Assembly (NCBI GenBank): GCA_902802305.1
Contig: CADCLG010000022.1
Span: forward strand, 1-44,840
Reading direction: 5' to 3'
DNA from: an uncultured Spirochaetaceae bacterium
GTDB lineage: Bacteria > Spirochaetota > Spirochaetia > Treponematales > Treponemataceae
DNA length: 44,840 nt
In this document: positions 8,620 to 15,403 of the stretch, in pieces
Position numbering within the stretch: position 1 is the stretch's first letter
How the letters are laid out: each line of letters begins with the position of its first letter
Notes under the pieces: generated by a model
What the model was told of the DNA's origin: nothing
Seen by the model: the letters and a program-made list of their open reading frames with translations, nothing else
Database searches by the model: none
Translations under genes and position numbers: made by a program

Positions 8620-10377
8620 TTATCTGAATAATTTTAGAAAGTAATCAAGCTCAATTCTTATTCTTTTCAAGAAAGATAATTCAGTAGAAAAAATCTGTCC
8701 GTCAGGAAAGTGAAGATAAAGATATTCTCTAGCTTCTGCAAGTTGTCGGATTTTTTTCTCTGCTTCCTGCTTTGAAAGTTTGATTTTTCCTGTAAGAATA
8801 TCTTTTAATGTTTCAAGTTGCTTTTTTTCATCCTGAATGTATTCTGTGATTTTTTGAGATAAATCCTTCTGGTATGTTTGCTGATGCAGGAATTGAATTG
8901 TATGTTCGTTATTTGTGTATTCGCTGTTTTCAGTGCAGTTGCTTTTGTTTACGCTGCTGTCGGTTCCTGCACACACGCTTTCTGTTTCATTTAAATCTGG
9001 TTTTCTGGCAGGAATCGCCAATTTAATTCCACAGTCCATGGAATCAAATATATTTTTTTTGTCATAAAAATATGCGTTAAAAGTGTTTGCGTAACTTTGC
9101 AGAATATGGCTTGTGTAAAAAAGATGGCCTGCTTTATCCTGAAAGGCTCTGGTATTTTCATTATAGCAGGCTTTATAATTTTGAAGTGGATTCAAGCGGT
9201 TTGTATTTTTTAGTCTTGTAGCATGTGTCATTGTTCCTTTTGCGTGGGTAAAGCCTGCCGAAAAAGAAAAATCAAGTCCATAAATATAAATTGGGATACT
9301 GTCATCTATTCTGAACTTGTCAGCATAAAATACTGTTGTTAATCCTACTGAACCAAAAGGTGGATTTGAGGGTGGCAGAAGTTTTTCTTTCTGCATAGAA
9401 GATATAAAATTGCAGTCATCAAAAATCGTTGTAAAATATGAAATACTGGATAGGTCAACATTGTGGCTTATAAGAGGTGTAGAAGAAAGGCTTGCAAAAA
9501 TATGAGTTTTGCCCTGACAAATCTGGGGCTTTGTTCCTATAAAGGCTTGGATTATAAGCTCTTGTGCTTCTTCAATAAAAACTCCGTCTGGAGTAATGTT
9601 ATTTTGCAAAAGTGAAGTAAGGGAGGTGTCTGTGCAGAGAATAAAAAACTCTTCTGCATATTCCTTTATTTCTTCTATACCTTTATTTATGCTTTCTCCT
9701 GCTCCAAAAATTAAAATTGGTTTTGAAACAGATTTAAAATATTTTTCAAGTGGAATTGTTTTTGGTAAGAGCTGAAGGTTAGTAAAATAATTATGTGAAT
9801 ATTTCCGACCAAACTTAACTAAAGTCACACGGTTCGACCAGAAGGTCATTAAAGCTTTTGTGCTGGCTTGTAAAAGGTCTTCATAAAAGGAAGAATTAAA
9901 ACCTGCACCTGCTGAAAAATCAAGCCTTATAATCCTTCGGAAGCTTCCTGCTGGTGAAAATTGTTTTCCGTCAGCAAAGGTGTATGAATGTTTGTTTAAT
10001 ATTTGCGGAAGTTGATAAAGCTCATTTTGTGATAAAAATGCCATCTTTTGTGAATTGTTGATTTCTTTCCAGGCTTTTGCAATTTCATCATTTCCTGTAA
10101 AAAGAGATTTTGTAAAATCGTAAAGTGCGGAGTCTCGTTCACATAAAAGAAGAAAGCATTGGTCTGGGAGTTTATCCAATAATTCCTTTATTCCATAAGG
10201 AAGAATAGGAGAGCAGCATAAAAAAATTGTTCCGCTCTGAATTGTTAGATTATTTATTGTATTTGTGATTGCCTTTGCAGGCGCGTATTTTGAATAGAGA
10301 AGCTTTTCTTTGTATGATACAGAAAAGCCCTGCGCAGTTTGAATTAGGCAGGGCTTTTGAAAATTATTATTATCCAA
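8620..10377 (-). CDS. DUF115 / 6-hydroxymethylpterin diphosphokinase MptE-like protein
   Basis: A 585-residue cytoplasmic protein of the DUF115 (MptE-like) family. The core is the stretch KPILIFGAGESINKGIEEI (about residues 217-235), followed by a LISHN segment and by PPFGSVGLTTVFYADKF and IYIYGLDFSFSAGFTHAKG. This arrangement is shared with Maf-type motility accessory factors that help glycosylate flagellins, and with spirochete DUF115 proteins of unknown role. The C-terminus (about 490-585) is a charged, probably coiled-coil region. The start is unusual: TTG directly after the stop of the upstream foldase gene (TAAttTTG overlap region) without a clear ribosome site, so translation is probably coupled. 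A link to sugar transfer on flagellin is inference only. Confidence 0.7.
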   Translation of the reverse strand: MDNNNFQKPCLIQTAQGFSVSYKEKLLYSKYAPAKAITNTINNLTIQSGTIFLCCSPILPYGIKELLDKLPDQCFLLLCERDSALYDFTKSLFTGNDEIAKAWKEINNSQKMAFLSQNELYQLPQILNKHSYTFADGKQFSPAGSFRRIIRLDFSAGAGFNSSFYEDLLQASTKALMTFWSNRVTLVKFGRKYSHNYFTNLQLLPKTIPLEKYFKSVSKPILIFGAGESINKGIEEIKEYAEEFFILCTDTSLTSLLQNNITPDGVFIEEAQELIIQAFIGTKPQICQGKTHIFASLSSTPLISHNVDLSSISYFTTIFDDCNFISSMQKEKLLPPSNPPFGSVGLTTVFYADKFRIDDSIPIYIYGLDFSFSAGFTHAKGTMTHATRLKNTNRLNPLQNYKACYNENTRAFQDKAGHLFYTSHILQSYANTFNAYFYDKKNIFDSMDCGIKLAIPARKPDLNETESVCAGTDSSVNKSNCTENSEYTNNEHTIQFLHQQTYQKDLSQKITEYIQDEKKQLETLKDILTGKIKLSKQEAEKKIRQLAEAREYLYLHFPDGQIFSTELSFLKRIRIELDYFLKLFR

Positions 10378-10378
10378 A

Positions 10379-11842
10379 TTACATTAAATTAGAATAGTAA
10401 GTTGTCATGAAATTATTTTCGAGTTTTTTACCGTCCATAATTGCATCTTGCGCAGCAGCACTGTCATAATTTTCCAAGTCGGCAAGTATTGATGTTGATT
10501 CTGTATCGCTTTCAGCATTTTCTGTATTTGTATACTGAATTACGATTACGTAATCATTATTTACAAGTGGCTCTGAAAAATCGTTGAGTTTAAGAGAGAA
10601 AGCTGATTTAAGGAAGTTTTCGTTTGTTGCAGCTCCACCTAATCCTTCAATTGAAGTATCAAGTTTTGCAGAAACAGAAGCGTTTCCGTAGTTTAATGGG
10701 AATGGTGCAACTTCTTTCTTTTCAATTCCAAGACTTTCACAAGCGGCGTCAAAACCATTTGCTTTTGCTTCTGTTGTGAACAAATTAGCCTGAGCAATGT
10801 AATAATCTTCTACCATTGTTGATTCATAAGAATTGATGTAACTTGTTACACGTGTTTTCATGTCTTCACTTGTAAAGTCAGGCTGAACTGCATCACCATC
10901 AACTTTGAAAATTGAGTAACCGATTAAAGTCTGAATTACAGGGCTTACTGAATCTTTAGAGAGACTTACGATTGTATCAAGGTCAGCCTTGTCGTTAAGA
11001 ATGTTTTCAAGCTGATACTGATATGTGTTTGTAAGCTTTCCTTCTGTATTACTGTAAGATTTCTGTGAGTATTCAGAAACAGCATCTTCAAAGGTAAGTT
11101 CTCCTTTTTCAAGGCGTTTTGCAACTTTGTCTGCTGTTGCTTTATCTTCTACAGTGATGATTGAAATATCATATTTGATGAACTTTGCTGTGTTCTTATT
11201 TGCAAAAGCAAGTTTTTCTTCTTCCGGATAATCTGATTTTTTGAATGCAGCAAGATTGAATCCGCGTTTTTCTGCTTCATAATTCTTGATAAAATCTAAT
11301 TCTGCATCTGCTTCTTTTAATCCGAAGAGGGCAGTTGTTCCAAAGATTTCTGTTTCTGAACCAAAGTTATCATCCTGGAAACGGCCTGTGTAGAGGTTTT
11401 CTTCAATGCTTGAGCGCATTTCTTCTACTCTTGCTGGATCTGCCTGATTATAAAGCTTACTGGAGAATTTTCCATTTTCATCATAGAAGTATGGGCGAAG
11501 CTTTCTGTTTACTGCTTCTTTTGGAACTTTCCAACCACTCTGCTTTACTGCATCTTCGTAAGCGTATTTCATTACTGTTGAATTGAATGCATAGTTGAAG
11601 AGATAATATTGATTAGATGAGTCAATCTGCATTCCCTGATTACGGAACATTTCTGCATAATAGGAAACAAAATTAGCGAAATCTGAACCGCTTTCATAAG
11701 CTATCTTTCTTCCATTGTATTTACCGAATTCGAGGGCTTTCTGATTTCCTCCTCTTCCTAATGAAGCTGGTAAAACAAAGGCTATAAGACAGATAATTAA
11801 AATTACTATAGAGCCTGCTGTGTATAGTGCACCTTTTTTCAT
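10379..11842 (-). CDS. membrane-anchored SurA/PpiD-like peptidyl-prolyl isomerase
   Basis: A 487-residue envelope foldase. The N-terminus has one hydrophobic helix after MKKG (residues 8-26), which acts as an uncleaved anchor or signal. A SurA_N-like helical chaperone region (about 45-215) includes the QSGWKVPKEAVNRKLRPYF stretch. A parvulin-like segment follows (about 225-320, ADKVAKRLEKGELTFEDAVS ... SVSPVIQTLIGYSIFKV), then a C-terminal helical region. Parvulin active-site residues are not well conserved to my eye, so it may act mainly as a chaperone. The ATG at 11842 has AAGGA at good spacing and is preferred to the TTG two codons earlier. A near-consensus promoter is found upstream. Confidence 0.78.
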   Translation of the reverse strand: MKKGALYTAGSIVILIICLIAFVLPASLGRGGNQKALEFGKYNGRKIAYESGSDFANFVSYYAEMFRNQGMQIDSSNQYYLFNYAFNSTVMKYAYEDAVKQSGWKVPKEAVNRKLRPYFYDENGKFSSKLYNQADPARVEEMRSSIEENLYTGRFQDDNFGSETEIFGTTALFGLKEADAELDFIKNYEAEKRGFNLAAFKKSDYPEEEKLAFANKNTAKFIKYDISIITVEDKATADKVAKRLEKGELTFEDAVSEYSQKSYSNTEGKLTNTYQYQLENILNDKADLDTIVSLSKDSVSPVIQTLIGYSIFKVDGDAVQPDFTSEDMKTRVTSYINSYESTMVEDYYIAQANLFTTEAKANGFDAACESLGIEKKEVAPFPLNYGNASVSAKLDTSIEGLGGAATNENFLKSAFSLKLNDFSEPLVNNDYVIVIQYTNTENAESDTESTSILADLENYDSAAAQDAIMDGKKLENNFMTTYYSNLM

Positions 11843-11884
11843 ATACAATTCCTTTTTTTTGTGTAAAATTTAATATAGTAGATT

Positions 11885-11913
11885 ATTTTAACATAGTGAA
11901 ATAGACCTGTCAA
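11885..11913 (-). promoter_or_regulatory. sigma70 promoter of the SurA/PpiD-like gene
   Basis: On the minus strand TTGACA (11913-11908), a 17-nt spacer, then TAAAAT (11890-11885). It is one of the best promoter matches in the window and lies about 45 nt upstream of the start codon. It is divergent from the antitoxin RNA promoter 26 nt away. Confidence 0.75.
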
Positions 11914-11938
11914 TGTCGAAAATTTGATTATAAGATGC

Positions 11939-11967
11939 TTGACTTTAGGATAAAAGCCCCTTATATT
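11939..11967 (+). promoter_or_regulatory. sigma70 promoter of the ToxI-like antitoxin RNA
   Basis: TTGACT at 11939-11944, 17 nt, then TATATT at 11962-11967. Predicted start is near 11974, right at the beginning of the first 36-nt repeat. This is the position expected for a type III antitoxin promoter. Confidence 0.7.
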
Positions 11968-11972
11968 TAAGG

Positions 11973-12046
11973 TGTGGGAAAGCTCCGTCCCTTAACTGGA
12001 GAATGTAATTTGGGGAAGCTCCGCCCCTTAACTGGAGAATGTAAAT
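11973..12046 (+). ncRNA. toxI: ToxI-like type III antitoxin RNA (two 36-nt pseudoknot repeats)
   Basis: Two tandem repeats with a period of exactly 36 nt (about 11973-12008 and 12009-12044) differ at only two positions in their core. Each can fold as an H-type pseudoknot. Stem 1 pairs 12012-12015 with 12024-12027 (GGGG/CCCC); in the first copy it pairs 11976-11979 with 11988-11991 (GGGA/UCCC). Stem 2 pairs CUCC (12019-12022) with GGAG (12034-12037), and the same bases in copy one (11983-11986 with 11998-12001). The two base differences are compensatory, A-U versus G-C. Repeats are joined by an A/U-rich linker (UGUAAU), plausible as the site where the toxin cuts the precursor. A promoter precedes and a terminator follows, as in known toxIN loci where the RNA neutralises ToxN. 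Confidence 0.85.
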
Positions 12047-12072
12047 GGCGGCTGTAAAAGGTCGCCTTTTTT
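12047..12072 (+). terminator. attenuating terminator between antitoxin RNA and toxN
   Basis: GGCGGC (12047-12052) pairs with GTCGCC (12061-12066), including one G-U pair, around an 8-nt loop, followed by six T. In known type III systems a terminator here allows a large excess of antitoxin RNA over toxin mRNA by partial read-through. Confidence 0.75.
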
Positions 12073-12084
12073 GTTGGAGTTCCA

Positions 12085-12609
12085 ATGTCATATAAATTTG
12101 TGATTATTTCAGATAAATATATTAATTACTTGAGAAAAAAAGAAACTCGAGTTATGTCTAATAAAAATGAATCGCGAATTTATCATCGTAAATACCTTGG
12201 AATTATTGAAAAACTAAATGGATTTAATTATTTTATACCACTCTCGTCTCCAAAATCAAAAGATTATACTGCAAATGGAAAAATCAAAAATGATTCTCTT
12301 ATAACAATTTATATGAAAGATTCAAAAAGACTTTATGGTACACTTCGTTTTAATAATATGATTCCGGTTCCAGAAACAGAAATTGTAAATTATGATTTGA
12401 ATGATGAAGGTGATTTGAAATATAAACTTATTGTCTTCAATGAACTATATTTTGTTCGTCAAAATAAAGAAAAAATTGAACGAACTGCCAAAAATCTTTA
12501 TGAAGCAAAAAAGAACAAGAACTCTCAGTCGACAGGGCAACAACCTCTTTTGGCAATTACTTTAGATTTTGAGAAACTTGAAGATTATTGTACAAGTTTT
12601 TGTAAATGA
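12085..12609 (+). CDS. toxN: ToxN/AbiQ-family type III toxin endoribonuclease
   Basis: A 174-residue protein, almost the same length as characterised ToxN toxins. Family features: an N-terminal FVIISDKYINYLRK segment, then GFNYFIPLSSPKSK with the conserved SPK triplet at residues 55-57 (the T/S-S-P-K active-site region), and the FNNMIPVP stretch at 89-96. A charged helical C-terminus follows. The enzyme cuts RNA at A-rich sites and is held inactive by pseudoknot RNA units; known members confer phage abortive infection and plasmid stability. GGAG lies 5 nt upstream of the ATG. Upstream come the repeats and terminator expected for the antitoxin. The next gene is a convergent XRE regulator. The evidence is motif-level and contextual; both agree strongly. 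Confidence 0.88.
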   Translation: MSYKFVIISDKYINYLRKKETRVMSNKNESRIYHRKYLGIIEKLNGFNYFIPLSSPKSKDYTANGKIKNDSLITIYMKDSKRLYGTLRFNNMIPVPETEIVNYDLNDEGDLKYKLIVFNELYFVRQNKEKIERTAKNLYEAKKNKNSQSTGQQPLLAITLDFEKLEDYCTSFCK

Positions 12610-12631
12610 TTATTTGTAACACACACAACTT

Positions 12632-12988
12632 TTATTTTCCGAATTCAAGAATTTGTTTTATAAGTTTAATAGCTTCTTTTTGCTTGTCTTGTGATAAATC
12701 ATCCAGTACTTTAATAATGGAATGGTATTTTTTAAACAGTTCAATTTGATGGGATTCTTCTGAAGTCGTAATATTTCCGTCCGATTTTGTTTCTGGTAAA
12801 TCAAGCAGGTATTCAAGCGAAACATTCAGAACCTTAGAAACACGAAGAGCATCTATAGCATAAGGCTGCGAGTCGCGTTCAATTGCACGGTTGATGGTTG
12901 CAACAGGAACTCCTATTTTATATGCAAGTTCCTTACGTGAAATACTTTGATAATCCAATTCAAAACAAACTTTCTTCCAAAACGACAT
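12632..12988 (-). CDS. XRE-family helix-turn-helix transcriptional regulator
   Basis: A 118-residue regulator from the ATG at 12988. The HTH lies at about residues 16-52 (ISRKELAYKIGVPVATINRA as helix-turn-helix core), with the downstream SLEYLLDLP motif typical of XRE/Cro-C1 repressors. A C-terminal helical tail (75-118) may mediate dimerisation. The frame could begin at 13066, but that start lies inside the predicted promoter, so I prefer 12988, although no good ribosome site precedes it. It ends 22 nt from the toxN stop and is convergent with it. It probably represses itself and perhaps the small genes to the right; regulation of toxN is not supported by any shared promoter. Confidence 0.8.
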   Translation of the reverse strand: MSFWKKVCFELDYQSISRKELAYKIGVPVATINRAIERDSQPYAIDALRVSKVLNVSLEYLLDLPETKSDGNITTSEESHQIELFKKYHSIIKVLDDLSQDKQKEAIKLIKQILEFGK

Positions 12989-13000
12989 ATTTTTAGCATA

Positions 13001-13074
13001 CGAACAATAGTCGCATACTTCACTTAAAAAGTAACTTATGTTACTATTATTTTGCAGGCGACACATGTCGTAAA
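13001..13074 (-). promoter_or_regulatory. XRE gene promoter with dyad operators
   Basis: On the minus strand: -35 TTTACG (13074-13069), 17-nt spacer, -10 AATAAT (13051-13046). A CGACA-N2-TGTCG dyad (13059-13070) fills the spacer. A perfect AGTAAC-N4-GTTACT dyad (13030-13045) sits just after the -10. A third site (13001-13013, CGA-N7-TCG) is flanked by GCATAC repeats 17 nt apart. The arrangement suits autorepression; the role is inference. Confidence 0.5.
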
Positions 13075-13260
13075 TTTAAAGAAAGTGGCATATTGTCGTC
13101 TTAAAAAAAACTTAGATGGTCGTTATGCGATTGTTTAAGAATTTATTAAGAATACGTAGAAAATATGTTAGGTTGATGGCGCATTGTGCAACTTGCTGTT
13201 AGTAAGGTAAATCTTCCAGCATGTTTTTCCGTAAGAACAAAATCTTAGGAGGATTTTTTT
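13075..13260. other. upstream region of the small cysteine-protein gene
   Basis: About 190 nt without a gene. It contains further GCATA/TGTCG-like elements (GGCATATTGTCG at 13087-13098, CGTTATGCG at 13121-13129) resembling the operators of the XRE gene, and a small GCGC/GTGC hairpin near 13179-13189. I see no convincing -35/-10 pair for the rightward gene. It ends with a very strong ribosome binding site. Confidence 0.4.
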
Positions 13261-13407
13261 ATGGATGAAGACTATTTCGATGAAGAAGATGATGAAAATG
13301 AAGAATTTGATGACCCATGTACTTATGCACATTGTGGAGATTGGAAGGATGAACCGGAAAACTGCGGATTTTGTGCTGATGATGAGTGTCCTCTAAATAG
13401 AAGCTAA
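13261..13407 (+). CDS. 48-residue acidic cysteine-rich protein
   Basis: A short gene with an excellent AGGAGG ribosome site ending 8 nt before the ATG, so I trust it despite its size. The N-terminal 18 residues are almost all Asp/Glu/Asn/Phe. The remainder carries five cysteines (20, 25, 35, 38, 43) and one histidine (24), in a pattern C-x4-C and C-x2-C-x4-C that could bind zinc or an iron-sulfur cluster. No signal peptide or membrane helix. I do not recognise a family. It is followed 24 nt later by a zinc-ribbon membrane protein in the same direction, so the two are probably co-transcribed. Confidence 0.7.
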   Translation: MDEDYFDEEDDENEEFDDPCTYAHCGDWKDEPENCGFCADDECPLNRS

Positions 13408-13431
13408 TAAATATGATTTTTGGAGAAAAAT

Positions 13432-13902
13432 ATGACAGAAACGAAAAAATGTATTGAATGTGGTGAAGATATTTCAATAAATGCAGAAATTTGTCCTAAA
13501 TGTGGGGTAAGACAATTTAGCAATAAACATACAGCTGAAAAAGTTGGGGCTGGTCTTGGAGCAGCCGCTGGAGCTGGTGCAGCAATTGCAGGAGCAGGTG
13601 CTGCAGTAACCGCTGCAGGTACAGGAGCCGGAGCAGTTGCGGTAACAACTGGACTTGCAACTATCGGAGGAACTATGCTTGGCGGAATAGGTTTAGTTGC
13701 TGCAGCACCAGTCGTTGCAGCAGCCGGATTAGGAGCAGCTGGATATGGTATTGCAAAATTAATAAAAAATAAAAGAAATAAAACAAAACAATTAGAAGCA
13801 GAAAACAAAAGACTCAAAGAAGAGTTGAAAAAAAAGAACAATAAATATGGATATACACCAGCCAAGCTAAGCTTGTCTGGTGCTATAAAACAAAAAAAAT
13901 AA
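13432..13902 (+). CDS. zinc-ribbon protein with Gly/Ala-rich membrane segment
   Basis: 156 residues starting at the ATG at 13432, with GGAG 8 nt upstream (the in-frame TTG at 13420 is part of that leader). Residues about 7-25 form a classic zinc ribbon, CIECGEDISINAEICPKCG. Residues about 38-110 are extremely rich in Gly and Ala with GxxxG/A spacing, forming one long or two hydrophobic glycine-zipper helices likely to insert in a membrane. The C-terminus is a basic coiled coil (KQLEAENKRLKEELKKKNNK). This ribbon-hairpin-coil layout is seen in uncharacterised small bacterial membrane proteins; some glycine-zipper proteins form pores. Function unknown. Confidence 0.72.
   Translation: MTETKKCIECGEDISINAEICPKCGVRQFSNKHTAEKVGAGLGAAAGAGAAIAGAGAAVTAAGTGAGAVAVTTGLATIGGTMLGGIGLVAAAPVVAAAGLGAAGYGIAKLIKNKRNKTKQLEAENKRLKEELKKKNNKYGYTPAKLSLSGAIKQKK
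13856..13882. repeat. inverted repeat inside the 3' end of the zinc-ribbon gene
   Basis: CACCAG and CAAGC pair with GCTTG and CTGGTG around TAA, with one mismatch, giving an 11-bp hairpin. It lies within the last 16 codons and is not followed by a T-run, so it is not a standard terminator. It may stabilise the mRNA 3' end. Confidence 0.55.
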
Positions 13903-13977
13903 AATAAATTTTTTCTTTTCTTTAAACAAAAATGAGTTACAATATAAGTATATATCAACTTTAAAGGAGTGCTTGTT

Positions 13978-14187
13978 ATGGCAGGAAAAAAAGACTATTT
14001 TGGATTAGGACGCGTAGTTAGTATCATCCTATGTTTGTTTTTGGGACCAATTATGGGTATCGTTGCCCGCTTTGCTGAAAAAAAATACCTTGCTGGTATT
14101 TTAAGAATTTTCTTCGGTTGGAACCTTGTTTGGTTAATTGACTTTATCCTTATTATTGTAAAAGGAAGCATTTTGAGAATATTCTAA
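13978..14187 (+). CDS. small membrane protein, two hydrophobic segments
   Basis: 69 residues from the ATG at 13978, preceded by AAAGGAG at 8 nt; the GTG at 13969 overlaps the ribosome site and is rejected. Two hydrophobic stretches, VVSIILCLFLGPIMGIVA (about 12-29) and a second around ILRIFFGWNLVWLIDFILII (about 42-61), separated by a charged AEKKY loop, predict a membrane hairpin. The general layout resembles Pmp3/YqaE-like mini membrane proteins but I cannot assign it there. A strong terminator follows, closing this small cluster. Confidence 0.7.
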   Translation: MAGKKDYFGLGRVVSIILCLFLGPIMGIVARFAEKKYLAGILRIFFGWNLVWLIDFILIIVKGSILRIF

Positions 14188-14206
14188 TTTATTGATTAGA
14201 TTTTAC

Positions 14207-14252
14207 AGCCGTTTATTGAATGCCTTTTGCCTTCAGTAAACGGCTTTTTTAT
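14207..14252 (+). terminator. strong rho-independent terminator closing the accessory cluster
   Basis: A 14-bp stem, AGCCGTTTATTGAA with TTCAGTAAACGGCT (one G-U pair), and an 11-nt loop, followed by six T at 14245-14250. Works in the rightward direction only; the leftward side has no T-run. Confidence 0.9.
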
Positions 14253-14253
14253 T

Positions 14254-15384
14254 TTAACGACTTGTACAAAGGCTCTTTTTTGAATTATAGCGTTCAATTG
14301 CTTCGTTCAATAAAAGATTTATCAGTTCTTTAAATTCTAATCCAGCGGCATCACACATTTTTGGGAACATACTGATTGAAGTAAAGCCTGGCATTGTATT
14401 GATTTCGTTCAAATAAACGGCTTTAGTGTCTTTGTCTATAAAAAAGTCTACGCGGGACAAACCTGTTGCATCCAGAACCTTGTATGCGGCACAGGCAGTT
14501 TTTCGGATTTTTTCCAAATCATTTTCTGTAAGGTTTGCTGGAATCTGTAAGGCTGCACCATCGGGATCATTGTATTTTGCATCAAAATCATAGAAGGTGT
14601 GGGATGGAATAATTTCACCAGGAATGTAAGCAACTACATCTTCAATTTCGCTGTCTGCCGGGAAGGTAACGGAATTGCCGGTAACAGAACATTCAATTTC
14701 GCGGGCATTGATGGCTTTTTCAATTAAAACTTTATCATCCCACTGGAAGGCTTCCATAATTGCAAAAGAAAGTTCCTTACGGTTTTTAGCTTTTGAAGCA
14801 CCGTTTGAACTTCCGGCACAACAAGGCTTTACAAAAAGCGGATAATCTCCAAGTTCTTTTTCTGCGGCTTCGATAAATGCGTCGTATAAAACTGAATCAT
14901 TCATTACATATCTTTTAAGGCATACATAAGGAACAACAGGAAGACCAACACTCTGCCAGAGCATTTTTGTTTTTTCCTTATCCATTGTAATTGCAGAAGA
15001 AAGGGTAGTGCAGCCAACATAAGGAAGGTCTGCCATATCTAAAAGTCCCTGAATAGTTCCATCTTCACCATAAGTTCCATGAAGGACCGGGAAAACGACA
15101 TCTATTTCGAGAGCTTTGCCATCTACAGAAAAGGATTTCACTTCTGCACCTGGAATTATTGAAACTGCTTTTTTTTCATCTTGGGTGATTGTGAGGATGG
15201 CCTTTTTATCCTTGCAAATGCGCTGGTATTCTTCTTCTGACTGCAAATACCATTTTCCTTCTTTTGTGATTCCAATTAAAATTACCTTGTTTTTATTGTC
15301 AATTCCTCTGATTATTGAAGAAGCAGAAAGAAGGGAGATTTCATGTTCACCGCTTTTTCCGCCATAAATTACACAAATATTCAT
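14254..15384 (-). CDS. ddl: D-alanine--D-alanine ligase
   Basis: Cytoplasmic ATP-grasp enzyme that makes D-Ala-D-Ala for the peptidoglycan pentapeptide. 376 residues. The N-terminus MNICVIYGGKSGEHEISLLS is the family signature 1 (GGxSxEHxVS). Further conserved features are HGTYGEDGTIQGLLDMADLP, the ATP-grasp segment FVKPCCAGSSNGASK, and the metal-binding C-terminal EINTMPGFT. GGAG lies upstream of the ATG. It follows murE by 19 nt in the same direction, so the two form a cell-wall operon. Nothing unusual is seen. Confidence 0.96.
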   Translation of the reverse strand: MNICVIYGGKSGEHEISLLSASSIIRGIDNKNKVILIGITKEGKWYLQSEEEYQRICKDKKAILTITQDEKKAVSIIPGAEVKSFSVDGKALEIDVVFPVLHGTYGEDGTIQGLLDMADLPYVGCTTLSSAITMDKEKTKMLWQSVGLPVVPYVCLKRYVMNDSVLYDAFIEAAEKELGDYPLFVKPCCAGSSNGASKAKNRKELSFAIMEAFQWDDKVLIEKAINAREIECSVTGNSVTFPADSEIEDVVAYIPGEIIPSHTFYDFDAKYNDPDGAALQIPANLTENDLEKIRKTACAAYKVLDATGLSRVDFFIDKDTKAVYLNEINTMPGFTSISMFPKMCDAAGLEFKELINLLLNEAIERYNSKKSLCTSR

Positions 15385-15403
15385 TTATTTTCTCCTGATA
15401 TTT

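Noticed and set aside
11971..12046. CRISPR array
   Set aside because: Repeats are directly tandem with no variable spacers and are followed by a terminator and a toxin gene; no cas genes are found.
12045..12098. Short ATG frame inside the antitoxin terminator region
   Set aside because: It reads through the terminator hairpin, has no homology that I can see and is explained better as RNA leader and terminator sequence.
13911..13943. Promoter with TACAAT before the small two-helix gene
   Set aside because: The -35 region (CTTTTC) is too weak; transcription from the upstream genes is a simpler explanation.
13404..13958. 184-codon frame on the minus strand over the zinc-ribbon gene
   Set aside because: It is the antisense shadow of the Gly/Ala-rich coding region (Pro/Ala repeats are the complement), with no ribosome site.
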